From Cyanobium sp. FGCU52 (GTDB taxonomy: Bacteria; Cyanobacteriota; Cyanobacteriia; PCC-6307; Cyanobiaceae): a stretch of DNA of 64,000 nucleotides. The stretch's first letter is position 1. Every line of letters starts with the position of its first letter. Positions 27,126-36,983 of this stretch are shown here, piece after piece. The position numbers and the translations under genes are program-made. The stretch lies in contig JANWUS010000053.1 of assembly GCA_024958715.1 (NCBI GenBank), forward strand, positions 62,001 to 126,000, given 5' to 3'. A model generated the notes under the pieces. The model worked only from the letters and a program-made list of their open reading frames with translations, did not search any database and was not told where the DNA came from.

Positions 27126-27572
27126 ATGCCCGCCCTCCTGCGACGGATCACCGCCTGGGCGGACGAGTGGCTGGGCCGGCGTCTGCCGGCGGCCCTGGTG
27201 GCCCTGGTGCTCGTGCTGTCGCTCGGCCTCACCGCCTGCGGCGACTCCAGCACCGGCCTGACCGGCAACTACGTGGATGACACCGTGAGCGTGGCCCGTT
27301 CCCTGCTGGGCACCATCGCCATGGCCGAGGACGACCCCGGACGCGGCGAGGCCGAGACCCAGGCCCGTGCCCTGATCAACGACTACACGGCCCGCTATCG
27401 CCCCCGCCGGGATGTGAACGGCCTCGGTTCCTTCACCACCATGCAGACGGCCCTCAACTCCCTGGCCGGTCACTACACCAACTACCCCAACCGCCCCCTC
27501 TCGGACGCCCTCCGCAGCCGGCTGGAGAAGGAGCTGCACCGGGCCGAGACCTCGGTGGTGCGCGGCGCCTGA
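27126..27572 (+). CDS. psb27: Photosystem II assembly lipoprotein Psb27, 148 aa
   Basis: Binds CP43 on the lumenal side during PSII assembly and repair. The signal sequence ends in the lipobox LTAC (Cys near 38), followed by a four-helix-bundle sequence with GNYVDDTVSVARSL, YTARYRPRRDVNGLGSF and YTNYPNRPLSDALRSRL, all characteristic of Psb27. It has an unusually long cytoplasmic n-region (MPALLRRITAWADEWLGRR). It lies 35 bases after proS but with its own candidate -10. Confidence 0.94.
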   Translation: MPALLRRITAWADEWLGRRLPAALVALVLVLSLGLTACGDSSTGLTGNYVDDTVSVARSLLGTIAMAEDDPGRGEAETQARALINDYTARYRPRRDVNGLGSFTTMQTALNSLAGHYTNYPNRPLSDALRSRLEKELHRAETSVVRGA

Positions 27573-27658
27573 GGCCGTGCTTCCGGGCGGTCCTTTGACG
27601 GATCGCCCCTTCGTCTGACAGGCTCTCGGATTGTGCTCAGAAGCGGCTGCGGGCCGCC

Positions 27659-28978
27659 GTGTCCTTGGCCAACGTTGTCGTCATCGGTGCACAGTGGGGC
27701 GACGAGGGGAAGGGAAAGATCACCGACCTGCTGAGCCGATCCGCCGACGTCGTGGTTCGCTATCAGGGCGGTGTGAATGCCGGCCACACGATCGTCGTCG
27801 ATGACCGCGTTCTCAAGCTCCACCTGATTCCCTCGGGCATCCTCTACCCCGACACCGCCTGCCTGATCGGTTCGGGCACCGTGGTGGATCCGAAGGTGAT
27901 GCTCGGCGAGATCGACACCCTGATCGATTTCGGCATCGATGTGTCGGGCCTGAAGCTGGCCACGACGGCCCACGTCACGATGCCCTACCATCGCCTGCTC
28001 GATCTGGCGATGGAGCAGCGCCGGGGCGATCGGCGCATCGGCACCACGGGCCGGGGCATCGGCCCCACCTATGCCGACAAGTCGGAGCGCAACGGTATCC
28101 GCGTGATCGACCTGCTCGATCCCGAGCGGCTGCGCGATCGTCTGCTGGGCCCGCTGGGCGAGAAGAACGACCTGATGCAGAAGGTCTACGGGCTCGACCC
28201 CCTGGATCCCGAAGAGGTGATCGAGGAGTACGCCGCCTATGGCCGCAGGCTGGCCCCCCACGTGGTGGACTGCACCCGCACCATTCACGAAGCGGCCCGG
28301 GCCCGCAAGAACATCCTGTTCGAGGGTGCCCAGGGCACGCTGCTCGATCTCGACCACGGCACCTATCCCTACGTCACCTCCTCCAATCCCGTGAGCGGCG
28401 GTGCCTGCATCGGGGCCGGGGTGGGACCCACCCTGATCGATCGGGTGATCGGCGTGGCCAAGGCCTACACCACCCGCGTGGGCGAGGGACCGTTCCCCAC
28501 CGAACTGGAGGGCAGCCTCAACGACCACCTCTGTGACCGGGGCGGCGAGTTCGGCACCACCACCGGCCGCCGGCGTCGCTGCGGCTGGTTCGACGGGGTC
28601 ATCGGCCGTTACGCGGTGGAAGTCAACGGGCTCGACTGCCTGGCGATCACCAAGCTCGACGTGCTCGACGAACTCGATGAGATCCAGGTGTGCGTGGCCT
28701 ACGAGCTCGACGGCCGCCGGATCGAGCACTTCCCCAGCAGCGCCGAGGACTTCGCCCGCTGCCAGCCGATCTATGAATCCCTCCCCGGCTGGCAGTGCTC
28801 CACCGCCGACTGCCGCAGCCTCGACGACCTGCCCGCCACCGCCATGGCCTACCTGCGCTTCCTCGCGGAGCTGATGGAGGTGCCGATCGCCATCGTCTCC
28901 CTCGGGGCCCAGCGGGATCAGACGATCGTGGTGGAAGATCCGATCCACGGTCCCAAGCGGGCGCTGCTCAGCGTCTGA
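27659..28978 (+). CDS. purA: Adenylosuccinate synthetase, 439 aa
   Basis: GTP-dependent step from IMP to adenylosuccinate in AMP synthesis. The P-loop-like [57 protein letters not shown] and [13 protein letters not shown] are all present. GTG 27659 is the likely start; a TTG two codons later is possible. It precedes the PfkB kinase by 13 bases, so the two may form a purine-related operon. Confidence 0.97.
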   Translation: MSLANVVVIGAQWGDEGKGKITDLLSRSADVVVRYQGGVNAGHTIVVDDRVLKLHLIPSGILYPDTACLIGSGTVVDPKVMLGEIDTLIDFGIDVSGLKLATTAHVTMPYHRLLDLAMEQRRGDRRIGTTGRGIGPTYADKSERNGIRVIDLLDPERLRDRLLGPLGEKNDLMQKVYGLDPLDPEEVIEEYAAYGRRLAPHVVDCTRTIHEAARARKNILFEGAQGTLLDLDHGTYPYVTSSNPVSGGACIGAGVGPTLIDRVIGVAKAYTTRVGEGPFPTELEGSLNDHLCDRGGEFGTTTGRRRRCGWFDGVIGRYAVEVNGLDCLAITKLDVLDELDEIQVCVAYELDGRRIEHFPSSAEDFARCQPIYESLPGWQCSTADCRSLDDLPATAMAYLRFLAELMEVPIAIVSLGAQRDQTIVVEDPIHGPKRALLSV

Positions 28979-28991
28979 ACGCTCCCTCCCC

Positions 28992-29993
28992 ATGACCCCA
29001 GCAGCCCCCAAGAGCCTGGACGTCGTCGGCATCGGCAACGCCATCGTCGACGTGCTCGTGCAGGCCGACGACGCCTTTCTCGATGATCACGGCCTGACCA
29101 AGGGCACCATGGCCCTGATCGACGAGGCCCGGGCGGAGCGCCTCTACGCCGCCGTGGGCCCGGGTCTGGAAACCTCCGGCGGATCCGCCGCCAACACCCT
29201 GGCGGGCATCGCCCAGCTCGGCGGCCGGGCCGGTTTCATCGGCCGCGTCCGCGACGACCAGCTCGGGGCGATCTTCAGCCATGACATCCGCTCGGTCGGT
29301 GCACGCTTCGACACCCCCGCTGCCAGCACCGGCCCCTCCACGGCCCGCTGCCTGATCCTGGTCACCCCGGATGCCCAGCGCACCATGTGCACCTATCTGG
29401 GCGCCTCGGTGCAACTCGATCCCGACGACCTCGATCTCGATCTGGTGCGCCAGGCCCGCGTGCTCTACCTGGAGGGCTACCTCTGGGACAGTCCCGAGGC
29501 CCAGCGGGCGTTCGTGGCGGCCGCCGAGGCGGCCCGGGAGTCGGGAGGGGAGGTGGCCCTGTCCCTGTCGGATGCCTTCTGCGTGGATCGCCATCGCGAC
29601 AGCTTCCGCGAGCTGGTCGACGGCCACGTCGACATCCTGTTCGCCAACGAGATGGAGATCACCTCGCTCTACAAGGCCGACAGCTTCGAGCAGGCCGCCG
29701 CCGAGGTGCGGGGGCGCTGCCGGATCGCCGCCCTCACCCGCAGCGAGCTGGGTTCGCTGGTGCTGGCGGGAGAGGAATCGATCCCGATCGATCCCTTCCG
29801 CCTGGGCGAGCTGGTGGACACCACCGGGGCTGGTGATCTCTATGCGGCAGGTTTCCTGCACGCCTACACCAGGGGCCAGGATCTCGAGAGCTGCGGCCGG
29901 CTCGGCTCCCTCTGCGCCGGCCAGGTGGTCACCCAGCTCGGCCCCCGTCCCCAGGGCTCGCTGCGCCAGCTGATCGAGCGGCATCTCGACTGA
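28992..29993 (+). CDS. PfkB-family kinase, possibly adenosine kinase-like, 333 aa
   Basis: Ribokinase-superfamily fold: VVGIGNAIVDVLVQ, SGGSAANTLAGIAQLGG (substrate loop), and the catalytic DTTGAGDLYAAGFLHAY anion hole with Asp as base. VLYLEGYLWD resembles the adenosine kinase subgroup. It follows purA by 13 bases, which suits a nucleoside substrate but does not prove it. Its last 65 bases overlap the convergent cutA. Confidence 0.88.
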   Translation: MTPAAPKSLDVVGIGNAIVDVLVQADDAFLDDHGLTKGTMALIDEARAERLYAAVGPGLETSGGSAANTLAGIAQLGGRAGFIGRVRDDQLGAIFSHDIRSVGARFDTPAASTGPSTARCLILVTPDAQRTMCTYLGASVQLDPDDLDLDLVRQARVLYLEGYLWDSPEAQRAFVAAAEAARESGGEVALSLSDAFCVDRHRDSFRELVDGHVDILFANEMEITSLYKADSFEQAAAEVRGRCRIAALTRSELGSLVLAGEESIPIDPFRLGELVDTTGAGDLYAAGFLHAYTRGQDLESCGRLGSLCAGQVVTQLGPRPQGSLRQLIERHLD

Positions 29994-30324
29994 GGGCGAC
30001 CACTTCGCCGGCGCACCACCGTCCGTAACTGCCTGCGGCCGAGGCCCGCCAGTGAATCCATTCCGGGACCTCGTAGCTGTGCAGGTCCCGCACGGCCTTC
30101 TCCAGGGCCGGCAGGCACTCCGGGGTGGTCTTCAGCAGCAGCTGCACCTCCTCGCTGCGCTCGATCCGGCCCTGCCAGCGGTAGAGCGAGCGCACCGGCA
30201 TCAGAGCCACGCAGGCCACCAGACGCCGGTCCAGCAGGGCGGCCGCCAGGGACTCGGCCCGTGCTCCATCCGCTTCGGTGGTGAGCACGATCTCCAGAGG
30301 CTGTTCCGTGCCGGAGCCATCCAT
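29929..30324 (-). CDS. cutA: CutA1-type divalent-cation tolerance protein, 131 aa
   Basis: Small trimeric ferredoxin-like protein linked to metal tolerance. ALLDRRLVACVALMPVRSLYRWQGRIE and EVQLLLKTTPE, then SYEVPEWIHW, are the family landmarks. The C-terminal tail (ARSAGAASPGDGGRAG) is extra and lies in the overlap with the kinase gene. It precedes cobK by 10 bases on the minus strand in the reverse order, with cobK downstream. Confidence 0.9.
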   Translation of the reverse strand: MDGSGTEQPLEIVLTTEADGARAESLAAALLDRRLVACVALMPVRSLYRWQGRIERSEEVQLLLKTTPECLPALEKAVRDLHSYEVPEWIHWRASAAGSYGRWCAGEVVALSRDAARSAGAASPGDGGRAG

Positions 30325-30333
30325 GGCGTCCCC

Positions 30334-31152
30334 TCAGGCGCGCTCCGAGCTTCCCACGTGTGCCAGCAGCTCGGCCAGCGGCAGGATCCTCACCCCCTGC
30401 GGCTCATGGGGCCTTCGCAGCAGCCGCAGCTCAAGGCCCTGGTCATGGCAGATCCGCCGCCAGAGAGCTTCGGTGGCCCCCCCGGACTGGCGGCAGAGCA
30501 CGGCGTTGATCCGCCACTGCCGGCAGAGGGCCGCTTCGATCCGGCCCTCGCCGCCGGGGCGCAGGCAGGCCACCCGTTCGGGGGCCAGACCCGCCGCCAT
30601 GGCGATCCGCAGCGCCGTGGGATCGGGCAGCAGCCGGGCGTGGTGAATCGCCCCGGGGCTGCGGCGCACCGCCAGCGCCAGATGGCGGGCGCCGATCGCC
30701 AGCAGCAGCCGCTCGCCGCGGGCGGTGCAACCCTCCAGGTCCGCCAGATCGTTCAGCAGCAGCGCCTCCTCCAGGGGGTCGAGGGGGCGCCCCAGCCGCA
30801 GCAGCGGTTGGCGGCGACGCCTGCACACGGCAGCCAGGGCCGCGCTGATGCCGGTGGCGAACGGATGGCTGGCATCCACCACCCAGGCAAAGGGATCAGC
30901 GGCGCGCTCCGCCGCCGCCAGCTCCCGTTCCACGCCCTGCTCCGGCGTCAGGCCCTCGCCCTCGCCGATGGCCCCCACCGCCACATGGAGGCCTGGGGCG
31001 TGGCGGTAGGCCCGGGCGGCCGCCTCTCCCACCACGCTCAGGCGCAGGCGCCAGCCCCTCGCCAGCAGCGCCTCGGCCAGCAGCGGCCCTTCGCCTGTGC
31101 CGGCGATCAGCCACAACCGCCCGCTTGGCTGGTGTTCGGGGGAGCCTTGCAT
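30334..31152 (-). CDS. cobK: Precorrin-6A reductase (CobK/CbiJ), 272 aa
   Basis: NAD(P)H-dependent reduction of precorrin-6A in corrin ring synthesis. LWLIAGTGEGPLLAEALLARG at the N-terminus, VDASHPFATGISAALAAVC, LRLGRP, LLAIGARHLA, and the QSGGATEALWRRI segment match the family. Length is typical. It is transcribed away from ssb, with 32 bases between the starts, and towards cutA. With cobO at 8.1 kb it indicates a full cobalamin pathway elsewhere. Confidence 0.92.
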   Translation of the reverse strand: MQGSPEHQPSGRLWLIAGTGEGPLLAEALLARGWRLRLSVVGEAAARAYRHAPGLHVAVGAIGEGEGLTPEQGVERELAAAERAADPFAWVVDASHPFATGISAALAAVCRRRRQPLLRLGRPLDPLEEALLLNDLADLEGCTARGERLLLAIGARHLALAVRRSPGAIHHARLLPDPTALRIAMAAGLAPERVACLRPGGEGRIEAALCRQWRINAVLCRQSGGATEALWRRICHDQGLELRLLRRPHEPQGVRILPLAELLAHVGSSERA

Positions 31153-31184
31153 CAGGATGGGCCGGCGAAACCGATGGACGGGGC

Positions 31185-31694
31185 GTGAATCACTGCTTGC
31201 TCGAGGTGGAGGTGCTGGAGGCTCCCCAGATCCGCTACACCCAGGACAACCAGACGCCCGTGGCCGAGATGACCGTGCGGTTCGACGGCCTGCGGCCTGA
31301 GGATCCCCCGGGGCAGCTGAAGGTGGTGGGTTGGGGCAACCTCGCCCAGGATCTCCAGAGCCGGGTGCAGGTGGGTCAGCGGCTGGTGCTGGAGGGCCGG
31401 TTGCGCATGAACACCGTGACCCGTCAGCAGGATGGGGTGAAGGAGAAGCGGGCCGAGTTCACCCTGGCCCGCCTCCACCCCCTGGCCGGCTCCGCTGGTG
31501 CCGGGCCTGCCGCCGCTCCGCCGCCCGCACCCTCCCCCGGCAGCGCTCCCCGCCGAGCCCCTGCCGGGCCCCCGATCCGCACCTCCGCGCCTCCCGCGGC
31601 GGCGGCTCCCGCTCCTGCGCCCGCGGCCACCGTCTGGAACAGCGGGCCCCTCGTAGAGCAGGACCTCCCCGACGACGACGAGATCCCGTTCTGA
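31185..31694 (+). CDS. ssb: Single-stranded DNA-binding protein, 169 aa
   Basis: N-terminal OB fold (1-100) with LLEVEVLEAPQIRYTQDNQTPVAEMTV, KVVGWGNLAQDLQ and GQRLVLEGRLRMNTVTRQ. An Ala/Pro-rich disordered linker follows, with the acidic DDDEIPF tip that recruits partner proteins. GTG 31185 was chosen because VNHCLLEVEV begins the fold; an upstream frame exists from 31125. Confidence 0.92.
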   Translation: MNHCLLEVEVLEAPQIRYTQDNQTPVAEMTVRFDGLRPEDPPGQLKVVGWGNLAQDLQSRVQVGQRLVLEGRLRMNTVTRQQDGVKEKRAEFTLARLHPLAGSAGAGPAAAPPPAPSPGSAPRRAPAGPPIRTSAPPAAAAPAPAPAATVWNSGPLVEQDLPDDDEIPF

Positions 31695-31725
31695 ACCCTG
31701 GGGCAGCCGCACCGGCGGGGCCGCT

Positions 31726-31929
31726 TCAGGACGGTCCGAGGCGATCGCCCACCTGCTCCAGCAGCTGGCCCAGTTCCCGCTCCAGGGCCGCCAGATCCAG
31801 GCGCCACTCCGACCAGCGTCCGCTGTCGAGCTGGCGCAGCAGCCAGAGACGGTCCTGCCGCAGCTGCTCCAGCAGTTCCACGGTGCCGAGGGCGGCGGCT
31901 TCCTCGGCGGGGGAGGGCGTCGGGGTCAT
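31726..31929 (-). CDS. Small hypothetical protein, 67 aa
   Basis: Helix-rich, acidic and Leu-rich (ELLEQLRQDRLWLLRQLDS, LERELGQLLEQVGDRL), probably a short coiled coil. No known family recognised. It lies between ssb and the DUF2854-like gene, convergent with ssb and divergent from the latter. Confidence 0.6.
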   Translation of the reverse strand: MTPTPSPAEEAAALGTVELLEQLRQDRLWLLRQLDSGRWSEWRLDLAALERELGQLLEQVGDRLGPS

Positions 31930-31983
31930 CGTGGCGATCGGCAGTCATTCCCATCCTGCCCGGCGCTGCAGGAGGATGGGACG

Positions 31984-32559
31984 ATGCACTCCTTCCGTCC
32001 CTCCGCCCTGCTGTCCCCCGGCAGCCTGGTGACCCTGGCGGGCGCGGCCCTCACCGTGGTGGGATCCGTGGCCTACCTCGGCGACAACGCCAACCTCAGC
32101 CTGCCCACCATCTTCTACGGGATCCCGATCCTGCTGGGCGGTCTGGCGCTCAAGTCTTCTGAGTTGCCGCCCCCTGGGCGTCTCACGCCGCCGGCAGCCC
32201 TGCGCACGTTGCGCGAGCGCCCGGAGAGCGAGAGCCTGCGCAAGCTGCTCGCTGATGTCAGCCGCTGGCGCTACGGCCAGAAGGCCCATCTCGAGAGTTC
32301 GCTCGAAGCCCTCAAGCTCTGGGACGAGGACGATCCGCCCCAGCTGGTGGAGGTGGAGGAGTTCGATCACCAGGGCGGCTATGGGCTGCGGCTCACCTTC
32401 GATCTCCATGGCGTGGCTGCGGAGCGCTGGCAGCAGCGGCGGGAGCGCCTGGGGCGCTTCTTCGGCCCAGGCCTCGAGGCGCTCCTGGAGGAGCCCGCCC
32501 CCGGCCGCCTCTGCCTCGTCCTGCAGCCGCTGTCCGCCCCCTCTGCCGTCGCCCCATGA
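31984..32559 (+). CDS. DUF2854-like membrane protein, 191 aa
   Basis: Two transmembrane helices near the N-terminus ([19 protein letters not shown] and [14 protein letters not shown], about 16-60) and a soluble C-terminal domain with [22 protein letters not shown]. This matches the DUF2854 family of cyanobacteria and plastids, whose function is unknown. A strong ribosome-binding site (AGGAGG, 31970-31975) precedes the ATG. The stop overlaps argB by ATGA. Confidence 0.82.
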   Translation: MHSFRPSALLSPGSLVTLAGAALTVVGSVAYLGDNANLSLPTIFYGIPILLGGLALKSSELPPPGRLTPPAALRTLRERPESESLRKLLADVSRWRYGQKAHLESSLEALKLWDEDDPPQLVEVEEFDHQGGYGLRLTFDLHGVAAERWQQRRERLGRFFGPGLEALLEEPAPGRLCLVLQPLSAPSAVAP

Positions 32560-33452
32560 CCTCCGACCTGCTCGTCAGCCAGGCCGACAGCCTGAGGGTC
32601 TCCGTACTGAGCGAGGCCCTGCCCTACATCCAGCGTTTCGCCGGCCGGCGGGTGGTGGTGAAGTACGGCGGAGCCGCGATGGTGCGGGAGGATCTGCGCG
32701 ACGCCGTCTTCCGCGACCTGGCGCTGCTGGCCTGCGTGGGCGTCCAGCCGGTGGTGGTGCACGGCGGCGGCCCCGAGATCAACCAGTGGCTCTCCCGCCT
32801 GGCGATCGAACCCCAGTTCAGCGGCGGCCTGCGGGTCACCGATCCCCTCACCATGGACGTGGTGGAAATGGTGCTGGTGGGCCGGGTGAACAAGCAGATC
32901 GTCAACGGTCTGAACCGCGTGGGCGGCAAGGCCGTGGGGCTGTGCGGCAGCGATGGCGGCCTGGTGCAGGCTCGCCTCTGGGGCGACGGCTCCCATGGCC
33001 TGGTGGGGGATGTGGCGGCTGTGGAGCCCGGCGTGCTCGCTCCGCTGCTCGATGCCGGCTACATCCCGGTGATCTCGAGCGTGGCTCCCGATGCCGAGGG
33101 CCAGGCCCACAACATCAATGCCGACACCGTGGCCGGCGAACTGGCGGCGTCGCTGCAGGCCGAGAAGCTGATCCTGCTCACCGACACCCCCGGCATCCTG
33201 CGGGATCGGCAGGATCCCGCCTCCCTGATCCGCCAGCTCACCCTCTCCGAGGCCCGCGGGCTGATCGCCGAGGGCGTGGTGGAGGGGGGCATGACCCCCA
33301 AGACCGAATGTTGCATCCGCGCCCTGGCCCAGGGCGTGGCGGCTGCCCACATCGTCGATGGACGGGTGCCCCACTCGCTGCTGCTCGAGGTGTTCACCGA
33401 TGCCGGGATCGGCACGATGGTGGTCGGCAGTCCCGCCCGACTGGCCGGCTGA
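32556..33452 (+). CDS. argB: N-acetylglutamate kinase, 298 aa
   Basis: Second step of arginine synthesis. [35 protein letters not shown]-type segment [15 protein letters not shown], and the C-terminal [17 protein letters not shown] are diagnostic. In cyanobacteria it is the target of PII; the C-terminal Arg-binding region appears complete. Translationally coupled to the DUF2854 gene (ATGA). Confidence 0.97.
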   Translation: MTSDLLVSQADSLRVSVLSEALPYIQRFAGRRVVVKYGGAAMVREDLRDAVFRDLALLACVGVQPVVVHGGGPEINQWLSRLAIEPQFSGGLRVTDPLTMDVVEMVLVGRVNKQIVNGLNRVGGKAVGLCGSDGGLVQARLWGDGSHGLVGDVAAVEPGVLAPLLDAGYIPVISSVAPDAEGQAHNINADTVAGELAASLQAEKLILLTDTPGILRDRQDPASLIRQLTLSEARGLIAEGVVEGGMTPKTECCIRALAQGVAAAHIVDGRVPHSLLLEVFTDAGIGTMVVGSPARLAG

Positions 33453-33459
33453 GGCTCCG

Positions 33460-34605
33460 ATGGGAGAGCCGCCTGCGGTGGACGATCCCCTGGCGGCCGC
33501 CCGCCGGGCCCTGGAGCGGGGAGAGTACGGACGGGTCCTGAGCCTGCTCGAGCCGATTGCCGCGCAGCACGGCCCCGCCACCTCCCTGGGGGCGGGGGTG
33601 AGGCTGCTGATGGCCACGGCCCTGATGGGCCAGGGGGAGGGGGAGCGGGCTGCCGCCTGCTGCCGTGCCCTGCAGGGCAGTCCCGATGCCGTCCTGCGGG
33701 CCCGGGCGAGGGAGCTGCTGGAGGTGCTGGAAGCTCCCGTGCTCAGGCGCCCCCGGGACTGGTCTCTCACCCTTCCTGAGCTCGGGAACGATGGAGCCTT
33801 CGAGGCCGTCGGTCGGGCTGGGGTCAGGCGGCGCCGTCCCCAGCCGCCGCCGGAGCCGCCGCCGGCACCGGTGGGCACCACCCGCCCCCCCTGGGGCTTT
33901 GCCGGTCTGGCGGTGCTGCTCCTGGCCCTGGTGCTGCTGGCGTCCCTGCTGGGGGGCTGCATGGAGGTCCGCACCGACCTCCACTTCCAGGGTCCCGGCC
34001 GCCTGCAGGTGAGCCATGGTCTTGCGAGCGCCAGCGGTCACCCCACGCCCTGGCAGCAGCGCCTGGCCCAGGCCCTCGGACCCAAGGGCTTCCGCCCGAG
34101 CGAGCGCGCTCCTTCCGCAGCGCCGGGCTCGGTGGAACTGCGCACCGCCGTGCTGCCGGCCGACCAGGCGATCGCCGCCCTCTCGGCGAGCCTGAAGGCG
34201 GCCGCGGGCTTGGCCGGGCTCGACCTCCCGCCCCCGGTGATCGAGCTGCAGGAGCGCAACTGGCTGGTGGGCGTGCGGCAGAACATGCGGATCGAGCTCG
34301 ACCTGGCGGAGGTGCCGGCCCTGCCCGGCCTGGACCTGAGCTGGCGGCTGCGGCCCCTGGCGCCTTCTGCCGTTCGCCGGGCCGAGCCCCTGCCCGTGCG
34401 GGTCGAGCCGCGGATCGGCAGCAGGGAGCCTGCCGTGCTCTGGCCGCTCGCTCTCGGCCATCGGAACAGGCTCGAACTGAACGTCTGGCGGTGGAGTCCC
34501 CTGGGGCTGGGGGGCCTGGCCATCGCCGCGGTGCTGGCTCTGGTGCTTGCGCTGCAGCGCCTGCGATGGCGCCTCGGTTTCGGTCCGCCCGAACTGCCGG
34601 CCTGA
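33460..34605 (+). CDS. DUF3153-like membrane-anchored protein, 381 aa
   Basis: An N-terminal cytoplasmic region (1-130) with TPR-like helices (LAAARRALERGEYGRVLSLLE) leads to a Pro-rich linker and a transmembrane helix (about 149-166) ending LLGGC. A roughly 180-residue periplasmic domain opening MEVRTDLHFQGPGRLQVSHGL follows, then a final transmembrane helix near the C-terminus. The middle resembles DUF3153 of cyanobacteria. It looks like an extra N-terminal module fused to that family. It follows argB by 7 bases. Confidence 0.7.
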   Translation: MGEPPAVDDPLAAARRALERGEYGRVLSLLEPIAAQHGPATSLGAGVRLLMATALMGQGEGERAAACCRALQGSPDAVLRARARELLEVLEAPVLRRPRDWSLTLPELGNDGAFEAVGRAGVRRRRPQPPPEPPPAPVGTTRPPWGFAGLAVLLLALVLLASLLGGCMEVRTDLHFQGPGRLQVSHGLASASGHPTPWQQRLAQALGPKGFRPSERAPSAAPGSVELRTAVLPADQAIAALSASLKAAAGLAGLDLPPPVIELQERNWLVGVRQNMRIELDLAEVPALPGLDLSWRLRPLAPSAVRRAEPLPVRVEPRIGSREPAVLWPLALGHRNRLELNVWRWSPLGLGGLAIAAVLALVLALQRLRWRLGFGPPELPA

Positions 34606-34625
34606 GCGGGCAAGTTCGCTCCCCA

Positions 34626-34649
34626 CGCCCTTCAGGGACTCAAAGGGCG
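34626..34649. terminator. Hairpin at the convergent DUF3153-like/priA ends
   Basis: CGCCCTT at 34626-34632 pairs with AAGGGCG at 34643-34649 across a 10-base loop. It overlaps the priA stop codon (34640-34642). No U-tract follows; a bidirectional weak terminator is possible. Confidence 0.3.
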
Positions 34650-36946
34650 AGGGGATCGGGATCGATGGCCAGGCTCACCCCGCGCGGCAGCATCGCCCGC
34701 AGCTCCGCTTCCGCCGGCAGGGGCAGCGGGCACCCGGTGGCCGCGCCGCCGGCGGGTGCAGGGCCGTGGAGCAGCAGCTGCCAGCGGCTGCGGCCGGCCA
34801 CCCGGGCCACCGGGGCCGGTGCGGGCCCGATCAGCATCCAGCCCGCGGCGTCCAGCTGGGGTCGGATCCGCTCCGCCAGGGTCGCAGCCGCGGTCGCCGT
34901 GGCGCTGGCCGTGGGTCCTGCCAGCCGCAGCAGGCAGGCCCGGCTGAAGGGCACCAGTCCCCCATGGCGCCGCAGGGCGAGCTCCTCCTCCAGGAAGCGC
35001 TCGTAGCGCCCGTCCACCAGATGGCGCAGCACCGGGTGTTCCGGGCAGTAGGTCTGCACCAGCACCTCACCCGGTCGCTCGCCCCGCCCGGCACGGCCCG
35101 CCAGCTGCAGCAGCAGTTGCAGGCACTGTTCGCCGGAGCGCAGATCGGGTCGGTGCAGGAGTCCGTCGGCCGCCAGCACGGCGGCCAGGGTCACCCGGGG
35201 CAGATCCATCCCCTTGGCGAGCATCTGCGTGCCCACGAGCACGTCGGCCTCCCCGGCGGCGAAGCGCTCCAGCAGCCGCCGATGCCCGTCGCGGCCGCGC
35301 GTGGTGTCGTGGTCGAACCGCAGCAGGCGCAGGTCCCTGAGCTCCCCCGCCAGCTGCTCCATCACCCGCTGGGTTCCGGCCCCGAACGGCTTGAAGGCCG
35401 TGGAGCCGCAGTGGCCGCAGCGCTCGCCAGGCTCCTGGCGGTGATCGCACCAGTGGCAGCGGAGCCACTCCCTGCCGCTGCCGTGGCGATGCACCGTCAG
35501 GGCGACGTCGCAGTGGGGGCAGAGCACCGCCTCCCCGCAGCTGCGGCAGCTGAGGAAGGAGTGGTACCCCCGTCTCGGCACGAGAACCACCGCCTGTTCG
35601 CCCCGTTCCTGCAGCCGCTCCAGGCGGCCCATCAGGGCGCGGCTGATCAGCCGCCGATGGCCTTCCGCCAGCTCCTGGCGCATGTCCACCAGACGCACGT
35701 CCGGCAGGGGCCGGGAGCCGATGCGCTCCGGCAGCCGCAGCAGGCGGGTGTCGCCCTCAGGCCCGCGACAGGCCAGCCAGCTCTCCAGCGACGGGGTAGC
35801 GCTGCCCAGCAGCAGCCGGGCGCCGCTGCGCAGCGCCCGCTGCCGGGCCACGTCGCGGGCGTGGTAGCAGGGCATCGGACTCTCCTGCTTGTAGGCGCTG
35901 TCGTGCTCCTCATCCAGCACGATCAGGCCCAGGGGGTCCAGGGGCAGGAACACCGCCGACCGGGTGCCCACCGCCACCAGGGTGCCTCCATCGGTGGCAG
36001 CCTCGAGACAGCGGCGCCAGGTTTCCACCCGTTGGCCATCCGAGAGCCCGCTGTGGTACTCCACCACCGCATCGCCGAAACGGGCCCGGCAGCGATCGAG
36101 CAGCTGGGGAATCAACCCGATCTCCGGCGCCAGGATCAGCACGCTGCGGCCGGCCTGCCGTTCGCGCGCGGCCGCCTGGAGGTACACCTCGGTCTTGCCG
36201 GCACCGGTCACGCCCCACAGCAGCAGGGCGGAGCCGGCCGCAGCCGCGTCGATCGCTGCCAGCGCGCGTTCCTGGTCCGGGGTGAGCCGGCGGGGCCCCT
36301 CTGCCGGGGGGCCGACGCCCGCCGCCGTTCCAGGCGGCCTGGGTGCGGGGGAAGCCACCCGCAGCGCCTCCCGCCTCAGCAGACCCTGCTCCTCGAGGGC
36401 GAGGATCACTCCCCGTCCGTAGCCGTCGACCTGCACGAGATCCTTGAGCAGGCGCCGGTCGCCGTGGCGTCGCAGGTGGTCCAGCAGATTCCGTTGCCGA
36501 GGCGTGAGGGAGGCCTCATCACCCCTGCCCTCCACGCGATGCAGGCACCACTGGCGGCGGCCTGGCCTGGAGCTGGGGCGTTGCCCCAGCCAGCCGGGCG
36601 GCAAAGCACTGCGCAGGGTGCGGAACAGCCCCGTATGACAGGCAGCGGCAACGTCACGGATGAGGTCCTGCCAGGCTGTGCCCACCGCGGCGTGCTGCAG
36701 AACCGCATCAAGGGGCAGCATCCTCTTCTCCGCGAGGTCGTGAGGCAGCCGTTCCCGATGCCCGACCACCAGGCCGCTGTGGCGGCGCCCCTGCAGACGG
36801 ACGCTCACCAGATCCCCGACGCTTGCGCCGCCGTCCGGCAGGTTGGCGTAGGTGAAAGTCTGGCCTTCGGGGCCCGCATCCAGCCACACCTCAACCCAGG
36901 GGGCGAGGGGAGCCTCCCCCACGGCGCTCAGATCGGGGTGGGCCAA
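34640..36946 (-). CDS. priA: Primosomal replication-restart helicase PriA, 768 aa
   Basis: A 3'-5' superfamily 2 helicase that reloads the replisome. The N-terminal DNA-binding domain is followed by Walker [17 protein letters not shown] (near 252), the DEEH box in [13 protein letters not shown], a zinc-binding region ([24 protein letters not shown]) and helicase motifs V/VI ([30 protein letters not shown]). The start is TTG at 36946, which fits a -10 box 21 bases upstream. Divergent from rpoD. Confidence 0.96.
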   Translation of the reverse strand: MAHPDLSAVGEAPLAPWVEVWLDAGPEGQTFTYANLPDGGASVGDLVSVRLQGRRHSGLVVGHRERLPHDLAEKRMLPLDAVLQHAAVGTAWQDLIRDVAAACHTGLFRTLRSALPPGWLGQRPSSRPGRRQWCLHRVEGRGDEASLTPRQRNLLDHLRRHGDRRLLKDLVQVDGYGRGVILALEEQGLLRREALRVASPAPRPPGTAAGVGPPAEGPRRLTPDQERALAAIDAAAAGSALLLWGVTGAGKTEVYLQAAARERQAGRSVLILAPEIGLIPQLLDRCRARFGDAVVEYHSGLSDGQRVETWRRCLEAATDGGTLVAVGTRSAVFLPLDPLGLIVLDEEHDSAYKQESPMPCYHARDVARQRALRSGARLLLGSATPSLESWLACRGPEGDTRLLRLPERIGSRPLPDVRLVDMRQELAEGHRRLISRALMGRLERLQERGEQAVVLVPRRGYHSFLSCRSCGEAVLCPHCDVALTVHRHGSGREWLRCHWCDHRQEPGERCGHCGSTAFKPFGAGTQRVMEQLAGELRDLRLLRFDHDTTRGRDGHRRLLERFAAGEADVLVGTQMLAKGMDLPRVTLAAVLAADGLLHRPDLRSGEQCLQLLLQLAGRAGRGERPGEVLVQTYCPEHPVLRHLVDGRYERFLEEELALRRHGGLVPFSRACLLRLAGPTASATATAAATLAERIRPQLDAAGWMLIGPAPAPVARVAGRSRWQLLLHGPAPAGGAATGCPLPLPAEAELRAMLPRGVSLAIDPDPLAL

Positions 36947-36948
36947 TC

Positions 36949-36977
36949 TTGCAAAGGTCTCATCGGATTCCTAGAAT
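36949..36977 (+). promoter_or_regulatory. rpoD promoter
   Basis: TTGCAA at 36949-36954, a 17-base spacer, and TAGAAT at 36972-36977: the best sigma-70-type match in the window. It lies about 420 bases before the rpoD ATG, giving a long leader. Confidence 0.65.
36968..36973 (-). promoter_or_regulatory. Candidate -10 of priA, overlapping the rpoD -10
   Basis: TAGGAA on the minus strand, 21 bases before the priA TTG. It shares bases 36972-36973 with the rpoD -10, so the two polymerases cannot occupy the site at once. Confidence 0.4.
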
Positions 36978-36983
36978 GCGGGA